Below, one piece after another: positions 26,256 to 35,186 of a stretch of DNA of 64,000 nucleotides. Origin of the DNA: CAITWF01 sp038231575 (GTDB lineage Bacteria > Verrucomicrobiota > Verrucomicrobiia > Opitutales > Opitutaceae); NCBI GenBank assembly GCA_038231575.1, contig JBBRLB010000001.1, forward strand, positions 1 through 64,000, in the 5' to 3' direction. The notes under the pieces are model-generated. The model made no database searches, had not been told where the DNA came from, and worked only from the letters and a program-made list of their open reading frames with translations. The position numbers were made by a program, and so were the translations under genes. Position 1 is the first letter of the stretch. Each line of letters opens with the position of its first letter.

Positions 26256-27419
26256 TTATTGCTTCGCCTCGAGTTTCCGGAGAATCACATCGCCATTCAT
26301 GGTGGACACTCCGATTTCGGGACCGCCGCCGTTCAACGTGCCGGTGACGAGCTTGCCACCGCTCATCGTGGGAATGGCGACTCTGGGCAACGTGGGTGGC
26401 TTGGGCGCAGTGGTGGTTGCGGCTGCGGGCGTGGCGGGAGTGGCCGGCACCACAGGGGCGGCTGGAGCCATGTCATCCCGGCGCGTGGTGCGGACATCGG
26501 AGCGATGCTCGCGTTCGAATTGGTCGAGCTGGCGGCGGGCGGCGTCGAGCTGGCGGCGCGCGTCCTCGGAATTGATCTTGGCCGATTCGAGGCCGTCCTT
26601 CACCGCCTCCAAGGCCTGCCGGACCGCAATGGCGCTGGCTTGAGTGGCTTCACGAATCGCATCCTGAATCTCCACGCTGATACCCCGGCCACCCTTGTAG
26701 GTGAAGATGCCTTTGGCGCGCGGAGTGGAAGGGGCGGACTCGGTCTTGGTGACGAGCGCCGCGTCGTCGAAGTCGGTCATCACCGATCCATTTTGGGTGC
26801 GGAGGCGGATGTTGGCTTTGGCGTTTTCGGGCAGGCGGAGCAGAACTTCGCCGTTCATCGAAGTGAACGAGATCGGCTTGCCGTCGTGCAGCTCGCGGAT
26901 GTTGGCCCGGATCTCGCCGCTCATCGTGCCGGCCACGATGCCGCCCGCGACGTCCTCCAGCCGGATATCACCGCGCATCGAGTTGATCTCGATGTCGCCG
27001 GAGATGTTGCTGGCGGAGAAGTCACCGCCCCAGGCGTTTTGGACGATGATCGTGGTGTTGCGCGGGACCGTGATGCGCAGATCGGAGTTGCCGTGAAACA
27101 TGCCGTCCATCGCCGCGTCGAGCGTCACGACGTTGTCCTTCTCGCCGAGCGCGAAACTCGACGAGGCGGAGATGACGCGGAGACCGTCTTTGCGCGGCTT
27201 GGAGGTGATGGCCTTCGCCTCGGATTTGACGGCGACTTCGGCGGTGTCGGAGCCGTGGATTTGAAGATCACCGCGGCCGAGGCTGATCTTGAGCGTGCCG
27301 GGCTTGGCGGGATCGGAGAATTTGATGGTGCTGATGTTCTCCTCGGCGCGCGCCGCGGGGAGCGCGGCGACCGCGCAGATCGCGGTGGCGAGGAGGAAGG
27401 GAGCGAATCGGGTTTTCAT
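26256..27419 (-). CDS. Exported DUF4097 family protein
   Basis: 387 residues. Signal peptide (FAPFLLATAICAVAALPAARA), then DUF4097 beta-helix-like repeats (about 30-235): LKISLGRGDLQIHGSD, FSASNISGDIEINSMRGDIRLEDV, GTMSGEIRANI, TSMNGEVLLRL. Residues about 245-310 are strongly helical and charged (likely coiled coil), 315-350 are Pro/Ala/Thr-rich, and the C-terminus returns to a DUF4097-like strand pair (VSTMNGDVILRKLE). Family members are putative adhesins or envelope-stress proteins. It is the last gene of a sigma / anti-sigma / DUF4097 operon, so it may be a sensor or target. Confidence 0.85.
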   Translation of the reverse strand: MKTRFAPFLLATAICAVAALPAARAEENISTIKFSDPAKPGTLKISLGRGDLQIHGSDTAEVAVKSEAKAITSKPRKDGLRVISASSSFALGEKDNVVTLDAAMDGMFHGNSDLRITVPRNTTIIVQNAWGGDFSASNISGDIEINSMRGDIRLEDVAGGIVAGTMSGEIRANIRELHDGKPISFTSMNGEVLLRLPENAKANIRLRTQNGSVMTDFDDAALVTKTESAPSTPRAKGIFTYKGGRGISVEIQDAIREATQASAIAVRQALEAVKDGLESAKINSEDARRQLDAARRQLDQFEREHRSDVRTTRRDDMAPAAPVVPATPATPAAATTTAPKPPTLPRVAIPTMSGGKLVTGTLNGGGPEIGVSTMNGDVILRKLEAKQ

Positions 27420-27496
27420 GAATAAGTTGTCGGTTGAGGTTGCTCGGCCGGAATCGGCCGGGGCTCGTTTTTCGTTTTCGTTGTGGGTTGTGAAAA

Positions 27497-28330
27497 TCAG
27501 AGCTGCGCGAGGGCAGCGCGGGCGGCGTCGCGCACGCTGAGTTCGAGGGTTTCGTTTTGGGCGAGTTGCTTGAGGACCGGGGCCGCGTTGGCGTCATGCG
27601 CGGCCGCGACGAAATCGATCATTTCCAGCTGCACGAGGGGGTTTTGTTCGCGCGGCATCGCGGTCAGCACGCCGGCGCGCACGACGTCCCGATCGGAGTG
27701 CTGGTAGAGGGATTCGAGGGCGCGGAGGCGGACGTTGACGCTCGGGTCGAAGTTGAGCGCGCTGACGAGTTCACCGAGCGTCGTGTCATTCGGATGCTCG
27801 GCCTTGGCCGCCGCGAGCACTTCGCGCAACCGGTCGTTGGCAGGGCCCTGCTGTTGCTGCTGCAACATCGAGTAAGCGACCACCGTCGTCATCTTGCCCA
27901 TCTGGGTGCGGAGATCCTTGATCTCGTTTCGCATCGCCGTGACTTCGGACGTGGGCGCCATGGGCGCGGGCGCGGATTTCTGGCCGACGAGGAAACCGAA
28001 CACGAGCAGCGCGACGGCGGCGATCGGTGAGAGAATCCAGCCGAGGATGGACCGGCGGCGGGTGCGGCGTTCACGGGCTACGGAAAGCTGCAGGCTCGCG
28101 GCGGAATTCTTTTCCTCCTCGAGCAGCGCGTAAAAATTCTGGCGGAGACGCGGAGTCGGGGCGGGCGTGGGCATGGCGTCGAGGGCGGCGAGCGTTTGAC
28201 TGAGCGACGAGAACTCGCGCTGGCAGTCCGGGCAGTGAGCGAGGTGGGTGCGGGCGTCGAGGTGCGCGGTCGCGGCGGTGCGCTGATCGAGCAGCTCGGT
28301 AAAGGATTCGCGGGCCGGGGTGCAGTTCAT
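27497..28330 (-). CDS. Zinc-finger anti-sigma factor with C-terminal HEAT-like repeats
   Basis: 277 residues from the ATG at 28330. N-terminal zf-HC2 domain with H29-x3-C33-x2-C36 (HLAHCPDC), a single TM helix (about 93-115, SILGWILSPIAAVALLVFGF), then a helical stretch (EIKDLRTQMGKM) and from about 180 HEAT-like helical repeats (VNVRLRALESLYQHSD, VQLEMIDFVAAAHD, LSVRDAARAALAQL). It should hold the sigma factor encoded 48 bp upstream at the membrane; the periplasmic HEAT part is an unusual sensor candidate. Start choice rests on the conserved Cys/His part being at the N-terminus. Confidence 0.85.
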   Translation of the reverse strand: MNCTPARESFTELLDQRTAATAHLDARTHLAHCPDCQREFSSLSQTLAALDAMPTPAPTPRLRQNFYALLEEEKNSAASLQLSVARERRTRRRSILGWILSPIAAVALLVFGFLVGQKSAPAPMAPTSEVTAMRNEIKDLRTQMGKMTTVVAYSMLQQQQQGPANDRLREVLAAAKAEHPNDTTLGELVSALNFDPSVNVRLRALESLYQHSDRDVVRAGVLTAMPREQNPLVQLEMIDFVAAAHDANAAPVLKQLAQNETLELSVRDAARAALAQL

Positions 28331-28377
28331 GGCGAGAAAGGTTTCGATCGTGGCGTGAGATAGCGGGGGCGCAGCCG

Positions 28378-28953
28378 TCAGGCGGAGCGCTCCTGCTGGA
28401 GGCGGAAATAGACATCGCGCAGTTCGCGGAGGGCCCGGTGGGCGCGAACTTTCGCGGCGCCGACGGAGCATTCGAGAATGCCGGCGATCTCGGCGAACGA
28501 GAGTTCCTGGAAACGCGCGAGCAGCAGCACCTCGCGGTCGTCGCGGTCGAGTTGCGCGAGGGCATTGTGGAGCAGCGCGTGATCGTCGCGGACGGTCGCA
28601 TGGTGCGCGGCGTGCGGCGCCTCGTCGGCGTGCTCGTTCAGGTGGGCGGGATCGGTGGCGTGCGGCGCGGCGTTGCGCTTGCGGAAATGATCGGAGGCGC
28701 AGCGGCGCGCCAAGTGATACATCCAGGCCGTAAAGCTGCCGTCGTCGCGATAGGTGTGGCGGTATTTGAGCATCCGCTGGAAGACCGTCTGGGCCACGTC
28801 CTCGGCGGCCATGCGGTCGCCGGTGTGCTTCACGAGAAAACCGAAAAGCGGCCCGTGGTGGCGCTCGAAGAGTTCGCCGAGCGCGTCGAGCTCGCCATCG
28901 CGGACGGCGAGCATGAGCGCGTGGTCAGGGCGTGGTTCGGCAGCGGGGTCCAT
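28378..28953 (-). CDS. ECF RNA polymerase sigma factor
   Basis: 191 residues from the ATG at 28953. Region 2: LGELFERHHGPLFGFLVKHTGDRMAAEDVAQTVF (about 25-60, shown in parts) with FTAWMYHLARRCASDHFR after it; a His/Ala-rich linker (about 95-125); region 4: LDRDDREVLLLARFQELSFAEIA and GAAKVRAHRALRELR. It heads the operon with the zf-HC2 anti-sigma and DUF4097 genes. A longer frame to 29343 exists but has no family similarity. Confidence 0.9.
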   Translation of the reverse strand: MDPAAEPRPDHALMLAVRDGELDALGELFERHHGPLFGFLVKHTGDRMAAEDVAQTVFQRMLKYRHTYRDDGSFTAWMYHLARRCASDHFRKRNAAPHATDPAHLNEHADEAPHAAHHATVRDDHALLHNALAQLDRDDREVLLLARFQELSFAEIAGILECSVGAAKVRAHRALRELRDVYFRLQQERSA

Positions 28954-29137
28954 CGGGGCGGGCGGTTCCGGGCGTTTAAGCACGGGGGCGCGGGAATGAA
29001 CATGGATTTCTTCGATGGCGGCAATCACGGCGGCGGGACATGTTGGGTGTTGCGGGGAGAACCGGGCGGGGCGCGGAAGGTTACGCTCATTCTTTGCGCA
29101 GTTGCACCCCGTCGGCCCGGCCGCGTAGCATCGCGGA

Positions 29138-30103
29138 ATGAACCGTCGCGATTTCCTCGTTCGCTCTTCGTTGTTCACGACCGCGGGCCTGCTGGTCCGC
29201 TCGAAATTGGCCGCCCAAGCCCCCGCCGCGACCGCCGCCGCCGCCAAACCCGCGGCCGTTGCCGCCGTCCAACCACCGCCGACCATCACGGAATTCAAAC
29301 CGCTGCGCCGCGATGTTGGCCTCTTCACCGGGCGTGGCGGCACGATCGGCTACTTGGCGAACAAGGACGCGCTGCTCGTCGTCGACACGCAATTTCCGGA
29401 CACCGCGGCCACCTGTCTCGCGGGCCTGCCCGGCGGCCGGGGACGCACGGTGGATGTCGTGATCAACACCCACCATCACGGCGATCACACCGGCGGCAAT
29501 CCCGTCTTCAAGCCTTCGACCAAAACGATCGTCGCGCACGCCAACGTCCCCAAGCTGCAGTTCGCCGCCGCCGAAAAAGCCGGCACGCTCGACAAGCAGG
29601 CCTACGCCGACACGACGTTTCCTGAGGTCTGGCGCCGCGAACTCGGCGGCGAAATCATCACCGCCGAATATCACGGCACCGGCCACACCAGTGGCGACGT
29701 GACCGTGATGTTCGAGAAGGCCAATGTCATTCACCTGGGCGACCTCGGATTCAACCGCCTTTATCCCGTGATTGATCGGCCGTCCGGGGCGAGCATGCGT
29801 CACTGGATCGTCGTGCTCGAGGACGTCGTGAAGAATTATCCCGCCGATGCGATCTATGTCTTCGGTCACGGCAATCCGAAGTTCGGCGTGACGGGCCGGC
29901 GCGAGGAGTTGCTCGTGCTGCGCGATTATTTTTCCGGTGTGCTCGACTACACGTCGAAGAAGATCGCCGCCGGCGAACCGAAGGAAAAAATCGTGGCGCT
30001 GGAAAATCTTCCCGGCTTCCCGGATTTCCACCTGCCGCTCCCGAATCGCCTCGGCCAGAATCTCGGGGTCGCTTTCGACGAGCTGACCGAGAAAAAAGGC
30101 TGA
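29138..30103 (+). CDS. Tat-exported metallo-beta-lactamase-fold hydrolase
   Basis: 321 residues. Twin-arginine signal MNRRDFLVRSSLFTTAGLL. After an Ala/Pro-rich spacer (28-50) comes the MBL fold: GTIGYLANKDALLVVDTQF, the zinc motif THHHGDHTGG (111-120), GTGHTSGDVTVMF with the third His, and IHLGDLGFNRLYP. Probably a zinc-dependent hydrolase of the glyoxalase-II/quinoprotein-relay type; substrate unknown. Transcribed divergently from the sigma gene across 184 bp. Confidence 0.88.
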   Translation: MNRRDFLVRSSLFTTAGLLVRSKLAAQAPAATAAAAKPAAVAAVQPPPTITEFKPLRRDVGLFTGRGGTIGYLANKDALLVVDTQFPDTAATCLAGLPGGRGRTVDVVINTHHHGDHTGGNPVFKPSTKTIVAHANVPKLQFAAAEKAGTLDKQAYADTTFPEVWRRELGGEIITAEYHGTGHTSGDVTVMFEKANVIHLGDLGFNRLYPVIDRPSGASMRHWIVVLEDVVKNYPADAIYVFGHGNPKFGVTGRREELLVLRDYFSGVLDYTSKKIAAGEPKEKIVALENLPGFPDFHLPLPNRLGQNLGVAFDELTEKKG

Positions 30104-30334
30104 ACCGGTTTCGAAGCGGGAGCGAATACTCCACGCGCACCATTGTTCGAACTGTGGCACTTTCCGCGCCGCTGGGGCGCGGGCCACACGGCGCTCGGGA
30201 CATTTTCCCGACCCCTTTTCCATTTCTCCCGAGTGCGCTGAATGGCCCCGTGCTAACATAGGCGCGCTCCTCAGACCTAGGAGGGTCACGAACGCCCGGC
30301 GCCAGATTCTTCCTCCCCTCCGACTCTTTCTCCC

Positions 30335-31888
30335 ATGAAATCATCACTCCTATCCCAACTTCTCGAGGCGGCTGTTGTCACCGCTGCGTTCTTCGCCGAA
30401 CCCCTCGCCCAGGCCCAGTTGATCAACACATCGGTTCGCGTCCAGGTGGGATCGGGCGCCAACATCCTGATTACTGGTTTCGCGGTAGGGGCGACGCCGA
30501 AGACTTATTTGTTTCGTGCCGTCGGCCCCACGCTCTCGGTCTTCGGGCTCACCGGCCTGCTTGCAGACCCAACGCTGTCGCTTTTTTCCGGCTCGACCGT
30601 CATCCAATCCAATGACGACTGGGGCACCAATGCCTCCGCCATCTCGGCGGCGGGCCCCGCGGCGGGAGCGTTTGCTCTTTCGGTCGGCTCCAAGGACTCC
30701 GCGCTCATCGCCACTCTCACGCAGGGCACGTATACCGTGCAAATTTCCGGGGTGGGTGGCGGCACCGGCCTCGCGCTGTTCGAGGCCTACGAGATTCCGA
30801 CGCCGGCCGCTGCGACGACCGGCACGTTGCGCGGCCTCGTGCGGGACGGCAGCAACAGCACGGTTTTGTCCGGCGTCTCGCTCACTTTCACCAGCGCCAC
30901 GGGCGCCGCTCTCGGCGGCACGACCACCGGGAGCACGGGGGAATTTTCCGTGACGTTGCCCGCCGGCGCGATCACCGCCACGGTCAGCCTCAGCGGTTAT
31001 GTCAACACCATCCTCAACGCCACGGTAACCGCCAACGCCACGGTGCAGTCGGATAGCGTGCTCTTCGCGCGCAATCAGCCGGGCAATGGCACGGTCTCCG
31101 GCCGGATCGCGAACGCCTTGACCGGTGCCGGGCTGAGTGGCGCGACGCTGCGCTTCCGCTCCGGCGTGCAGGCGACCACCGGCACCGTCCTGGCCACCGC
31201 GACCACGGACAGCAGCGGCAACTACGCCGTCTTGCTCGTGAGCGGCACCTACACCTGCGAAATCTCGTTCACGAATTTCGTCACGACTTATTTCGTGTGT
31301 GTGGCCGTGGGTGGCTCGACCATCGCCAGCCAGAATTCGTCGATTTCCCCGGTGCTCGCGGGCAGCGATCTGCGCATCGTGCTGACGTGGGGCGCGACTC
31401 CGTCCGATCTCGACTCGCACTTCACTGGGCCGACCGCGGGCAGCGCAACCCGTTTCCATGTGTATTGGGTTAGCAAGTCGGCCACGGGGGTTAATCTCGA
31501 CGTGGATGACACCAGCTCCTTCGGACCCGAAACCATCACGCTCACTCAGTTCAATAGCGGAACTTACCGCTACTCCGTGCATGATTATTCCAATCGGAGC
31601 AGCGCCTCCAGCACCGCGCTCAGCAGCTCGGGCGCGCAGGTGAAGGTCTTCCAGGGCAGCACCCAGCTCGCGACGTTCAACGTTCCGACCGGCAACACCG
31701 GCACGTTGTGGACGGTGTTTGAAATGGACGGCGCCAGCCGCACCATCACGCCCAAAAATATCTTCTCAAACGTTTCGGATTACTCGACCATCCAGTCGCT
31801 GCCCGGGGATAGAACTCCCGTCGCGGTCGGAGACGACACCGATGCCGCCCTGATTGCGCGTGAGCCGCAAGTGAAGCAGCCGAGATAA
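30335..31888 (+). CDS. Exported multi-domain surface protein with YfaP/DUF2135-like domain
   Basis: 517 residues. Signal peptide (LLEAAVVTAAFFAEPLAQAQ); an N-terminal beta module (about 30-155) with INTSVRVQVGSGANILITGF and YLFRAVGPTLSVFG, which I know as a recurring Opitutaceae module; two carboxypeptidase-regulatory-like repeats (about 163-250 and 255-340; GTLRGLVRDGSN, GTVSGRIANALTGAGLSGAT); then a YfaP/DUF2135-like domain (about 347-480) with LRIVLTWGATPSDLDSHF and VDDTSSFGPETITL. No catalytic motif or autotransporter end is seen. Likely an extracellular binding or structural protein. Confidence 0.72.
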   Translation: MKSSLLSQLLEAAVVTAAFFAEPLAQAQLINTSVRVQVGSGANILITGFAVGATPKTYLFRAVGPTLSVFGLTGLLADPTLSLFSGSTVIQSNDDWGTNASAISAAGPAAGAFALSVGSKDSALIATLTQGTYTVQISGVGGGTGLALFEAYEIPTPAAATTGTLRGLVRDGSNSTVLSGVSLTFTSATGAALGGTTTGSTGEFSVTLPAGAITATVSLSGYVNTILNATVTANATVQSDSVLFARNQPGNGTVSGRIANALTGAGLSGATLRFRSGVQATTGTVLATATTDSSGNYAVLLVSGTYTCEISFTNFVTTYFVCVAVGGSTIASQNSSISPVLAGSDLRIVLTWGATPSDLDSHFTGPTAGSATRFHVYWVSKSATGVNLDVDDTSSFGPETITLTQFNSGTYRYSVHDYSNRSSASSTALSSSGAQVKVFQGSTQLATFNVPTGNTGTLWTVFEMDGASRTITPKNIFSNVSDYSTIQSLPGDRTPVAVGDDTDAALIAREPQVKQPR

Positions 31889-31959
31889 TCCGTCGCCGTG
31901 CCGTTCGCCCCGCGGGCGGCAGGGTTGAATGGCCGCGACGCGCGCGAACTCGCGCGCCG

Positions 31960-32580
31960 TCAGGCGGCCCGCAACACGGCGCGGATGGGCGAACCCTCCG
32001 CGCCGGCGAGCTTCAGCGGCAGCGCGATCAATTCGTAGACGCCCGGCGGGGCCGCGCGGAGATCGAGATTTTCGAGGATGAGGATGTTCGCCGCGTCGAG
32101 CCGGTGGTGCACCTGCATCGTCGGATCGTCGATCTGATCGACGGACGGCAGATCGAGGCCGATCAACGTCACGCCTTGCGTCGCGAGCCACGCGGGGACG
32201 TCGGGCGCCAGAAGAGGAATGCGTGCGGGAAACTTCGTTTTGTCGTCGCAGTGATTGGTGCGGACGAGCACGCGCGGCGTGGCGCGGCCGTCGAGCCCGG
32301 CGAAATGATCGCGCGTGAGCGTCATGGTGCCCGCCGCGAGAAACACGCGCGCCGGCCCGAGCAGGAGCCCGAGATCGAGCTGGTCGATGCTGAGGCCGGC
32401 GTCGTTGTAGTGCAGCGGGGCGTCCATGTGCGTGCCGGAGTGGATGCCGCTGGTGAATTTGCCGACGTTGCACGAGGCGCCGTCGCGCAGCCGGCAGACG
32501 AATTCAAAATTGAATTGCGTGTCACCGGGCCATGGCGCCGTGGCGTTGGAGAGCGGGTGGGTGATGTCGATGAGTTTCAT
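31960..32580 (-). CDS. kynB: Cyclase family protein, probable kynurenine formamidase
   Basis: 206 residues, the usual length for KynB. The metal-binding signature HSGTHMDAPLH is intact, and the N-terminus MKLIDITHPLSNATAPWPGD is typical of KynB. It hydrolyses N-formylkynurenine to kynurenine and formate in tryptophan degradation. Kynureninase lies 49 bp upstream on the same strand, which supports the call; tryptophan 2,3-dioxygenase is not in the window. A palindromic site lies in the gap (32606-32621). Confidence 0.87.
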   Translation of the reverse strand: MKLIDITHPLSNATAPWPGDTQFNFEFVCRLRDGASCNVGKFTSGIHSGTHMDAPLHYNDAGLSIDQLDLGLLLGPARVFLAAGTMTLTRDHFAGLDGRATPRVLVRTNHCDDKTKFPARIPLLAPDVPAWLATQGVTLIGLDLPSVDQIDDPTMQVHHRLDAANILILENLDLRAAPPGVYELIALPLKLAGAEGSPIRAVLRAA

Positions 32581-32605
32581 GAGGGGGAAGCGCCCCGGCG
32601 GGATA

Positions 32606-32621
32606 GAACGTATTACGTTTC
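32606..32621. promoter_or_regulatory. Palindromic operator-like site, copy 1
   Basis: GAACGTATTACGTTTC between kynU and kynB, an imperfect palindrome sharing the core AACGTATTACGTT with two sites at 50974 and 51026. Possible regulator binding site. Confidence 0.35.
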
Positions 32622-32629
32622 AAACCGCC

Positions 32630-33937
32630 TCAGGTCACGAGATCGCGGCGGTCGGAATATTTTTCGTAGGCGCGCGTCAACGCGATGTGCTTGAGGCGGG
32701 CGATGGCCTCGGCGCATTCCGCGAAACTCGTGTAGAGCGGGGACGGTGCGAGCCGGATGAGATCGGGCGCACGAAAATCCGGCACGACGCCCGCGATTCT
32801 CAGGGCCTGGCAAATCCGCCACGCCTCGGGGTGGGCGATCGCGAGATGCCCTCCGCGCGCGAGGTGGCCGCGTGGGGTGACGATCTCAAAACCGAACAGC
32901 GCGAGTTCGGCGTCGATACGCGCGGCGAGAAAATCGGTCAGCGCGAGCGACTTGGTGCGCAGGGCCACTGCGCCGCCGGCCTCGGCGATGAGTTCGAGTG
33001 AACCGAGCAACGGCGCGATCGAGAGGATATGCGGCGTGCCGATGTGCAGCCCGGCGGCGCCGGCGGCGGGCTCGTGTTGGGGCGACATCGCGAAGCGGCG
33101 GTCGGCGCGCACGCCCCACCAGCCGGCGAGGCCGGGCACCCGATCGAAATGCCGGCGAGGGAGAAAGAGCCCGCCGGCGGCGCCGGGCCCGGCGTTGAGC
33201 CATTTATAATGGCACCAAAACGCGAAGTCCACGCCGTCGCGATCGAGCGCGTGGGGCACGGCGCCGATGCTGTGCGAAAGATCCCAGCCGATGAGGATGC
33301 CGCGTTCGCGCGCCTTGCGCGTGAGCGTGGCGACATCGAGGAGCTGGCCGCTCGTGAACACGACGGCGGGCAGCACCGCGATCTGCACGTCGTCGGTGAA
33401 CGCATCGAGCAGGTCATCGAGCCGCAGCGTGCGGCCGTCACGCGACGGGATCAGTCGGAGATGCGTGGCCGGATCGAGGCCGCGGAGCCGGAGGTGCGAG
33501 GCGACGGCGTGGAGGTCGGAGGCGAAGTTGAGCGCGTCGCCGAGAATCACACGGCGGGTCGGATGCGCCGGATCGAACAGCGTCGCGAGCAGTTGATGGA
33601 GATTCGCGGTGGTCTGGCCCGTCACGCCAATCTCGTCGGGCGCCGCGCCGAGGAGCGGCGCGAGTTTCGTGGCGGCGGTCTCGGCGAGCGTGAGCCAGCC
33701 TTCGACCGCTTCCGGGCGGGCGGCCGGCAACCAGCCCTCGATTCCCCGGGTGCGCCACTGCTCGAGCGTGCGCAGCAACGCGGCCTCGGCGCGGCGCGAG
33801 AGCAGCCCGAGCGAGTTGCCATCGAGATAGATTTGCCCGGCCGGCCGGAAGAATTCCGCGCGAAACCGCGCCAGCGGATCGGCGGCGTCGAGCCCGGGCG
33901 GCAGGCTCAGGGCGGGCACCTTGGGGTCAGCGGACAT
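32630..33937 (-). CDS. kynU: Kynureninase
   Basis: 435 residues from the ATG at 33937. PLP-dependent aspartate-aminotransferase fold: IYLDGNSLGLLSRRA near the N-terminus, GVTGQTTANLHQLLATLF, DALNFASDLHAV, WDLSHSIGAVPHAL and the PLP lysine in FWCHYKWLNAGPG (K245). It cleaves kynurenine to anthranilate and alanine. With KynB it forms a two-gene unit for tryptophan catabolism. An upstream extension to 34174 lies over the divergent small gene and is not supported. Confidence 0.93.
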   Translation of the reverse strand: MSADPKVPALSLPPGLDAADPLARFRAEFFRPAGQIYLDGNSLGLLSRRAEAALLRTLEQWRTRGIEGWLPAARPEAVEGWLTLAETAATKLAPLLGAAPDEIGVTGQTTANLHQLLATLFDPAHPTRRVILGDALNFASDLHAVASHLRLRGLDPATHLRLIPSRDGRTLRLDDLLDAFTDDVQIAVLPAVVFTSGQLLDVATLTRKARERGILIGWDLSHSIGAVPHALDRDGVDFAFWCHYKWLNAGPGAAGGLFLPRRHFDRVPGLAGWWGVRADRRFAMSPQHEPAAGAAGLHIGTPHILSIAPLLGSLELIAEAGGAVALRTKSLALTDFLAARIDAELALFGFEIVTPRGHLARGGHLAIAHPEAWRICQALRIAGVVPDFRAPDLIRLAPSPLYTSFAECAEAIARLKHIALTRAYEKYSDRRDLVT

Positions 33938-34121
33938 AGAATCACGAAAACAGGTTTGCCCTTCTGCGCGAGGCGAAGAATCGAGCAAAAGGATCCCGGT
34001 CGGCGGATTGCGCGGTGCGGGTTTTGCGCGGCAGATCGCAGCACGGCGGCGTGGCACGCGCCACTTTGCGTTTGCGGCCGGGGCGCGGGGGCATTGCACT
34101 CGCCGCCCATTCGCCGCCGCC

Positions 34122-34376
34122 ATGTTCAAAGCCGTTCTCAAGACTTTTTTCCTGCTCATCATCCTCTTCGTCATGCTCTACGTCGGCATGAACAACACGA
34201 AGGAGATCGACTTTAATTTCCCGATCGCGGGCACGACGGCGAAGAATCCGATTCACACCTCGGCGGCGTTGATTTTCTTCGGGGTTTTTGCGGCCGGGGT
34301 GCTCGCGGGCACGATGCTGCACAGCAGCGGCGGCGACAAAGGTGGCAAGAAGAGCGGCGGTTCGAAGGACAAGTAA
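34122..34376 (+). CDS. Small LapA-like (DUF1049) membrane protein
   Basis: 84 residues: MFKAVLKTFFLLIILFVMLYVGMNN forms a first TM helix, followed by a short periplasmic loop (KEIDFNFPIAG) and a second TM helix (SAALIFFGVFAAGVLAGTML), then a Gly/Lys/Ser cytoplasmic tail. This two-helix layout is that of LapA/YciS, which acts in lipopolysaccharide assembly control in E. coli; the assignment is by topology and weak motif only. Divergent from kynU and convergent with the rRNA methyltransferase gene. Confidence 0.65.
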   Translation: MFKAVLKTFFLLIILFVMLYVGMNNTKEIDFNFPIAGTTAKNPIHTSAALIFFGVFAAGVLAGTMLHSSGGDKGGKKSGGSKDK

Positions 34377-34380
34377 ACCG

Positions 34381-35139
34381 TCACGCGCGCGCCAGCGCCC
34401 GGCGAAGATTGTCACAGACAATCGCGGCGGCGGTGGCGGCGTTGAGCGATTCGGCGCCGCCGAATTTTGGAATCGTCACGCGGCGGGTCACGCGCGCGGC
34501 AACGGCCGGGGACAGCCCGCGGCCTTCACTGCCGATCACGACCACCGCGTCGCGCAGGGCCGGCAGCGTGTGAACATCGTCGCCGGTCAGCTCGCAACCG
34601 AGGATCGGGGCGTGCGTCGCGGCCAGGACCGCGGCGAGATCGACGGTGGACGTGGCGACGCGGGCGAACGATCCCATCGAGGCGTTGATCGTTTTCTGAT
34701 GAAAGAGATCGGCGCAGTCAGGCGAGAGGACGACGCGATCGAAGGCGAACCAGTCGGCGATCCGGAGGAGCGTGCCGACGTTGCCGGCGTCCTGCACGCC
34801 GTCGAGCGCGAGCGTCAGGCCGGCATCGAGGGCGCCGGGCGCGAGCGCGGGGCGGAAAATTTTTCCGACGGCGAGCACGCTGGACGGGGTCGGGAAATGC
34901 GAGGCCCGGCCCATTTCGTCGAGTGTTACCTCGGTGGCGTTGAGATCGTCGGCCGCTTGGGGATTTTCTTTGAGCCAGCTTCGTGTCGCGTAGATCTCCA
35001 CCCACTCGACCTGAGACGGTTTCCCATCGAGCAGTTCGGCCACGACCTTTTCGCTTTCAATCACGAACAGCCCGAGTTCTTCCCGGTGTTTTTTTTCGCG
35101 CAGCGAGCGCAGGCGCTGGAGGTCGGCCTTGGTCAGCAT
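34381..35139 (-). CDS. SpoU/TrmH-family RNA 2'-O-methyltransferase
   Basis: 252 residues from the ATG at 35139. N-terminal substrate-binding domain (1-95; LRSLREKKHREELGLFVIES), then the trefoil-knot SPOUT domain with the three family motifs: DGVQDAGNVGTLLRIADWF (N-G-Arg), VVIGSEGRGLSP and VTIPKFGGAESLNAATAAAIV. It methylates a ribose 2'-OH in rRNA or tRNA with SAM. Target position cannot be read from sequence. The gene stands alone. Confidence 0.92.
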   Translation of the reverse strand: MLTKADLQRLRSLREKKHREELGLFVIESEKVVAELLDGKPSQVEWVEIYATRSWLKENPQAADDLNATEVTLDEMGRASHFPTPSSVLAVGKIFRPALAPGALDAGLTLALDGVQDAGNVGTLLRIADWFAFDRVVLSPDCADLFHQKTINASMGSFARVATSTVDLAAVLAATHAPILGCELTGDDVHTLPALRDAVVVIGSEGRGLSPAVAARVTRRVTIPKFGGAESLNAATAAAIVCDNLRRALARA

Positions 35140-35186
35140 GGCCGAAGCTCGGAGCAGCCCGGCCCGCTTGGCAAGCTGTGGCGGGA

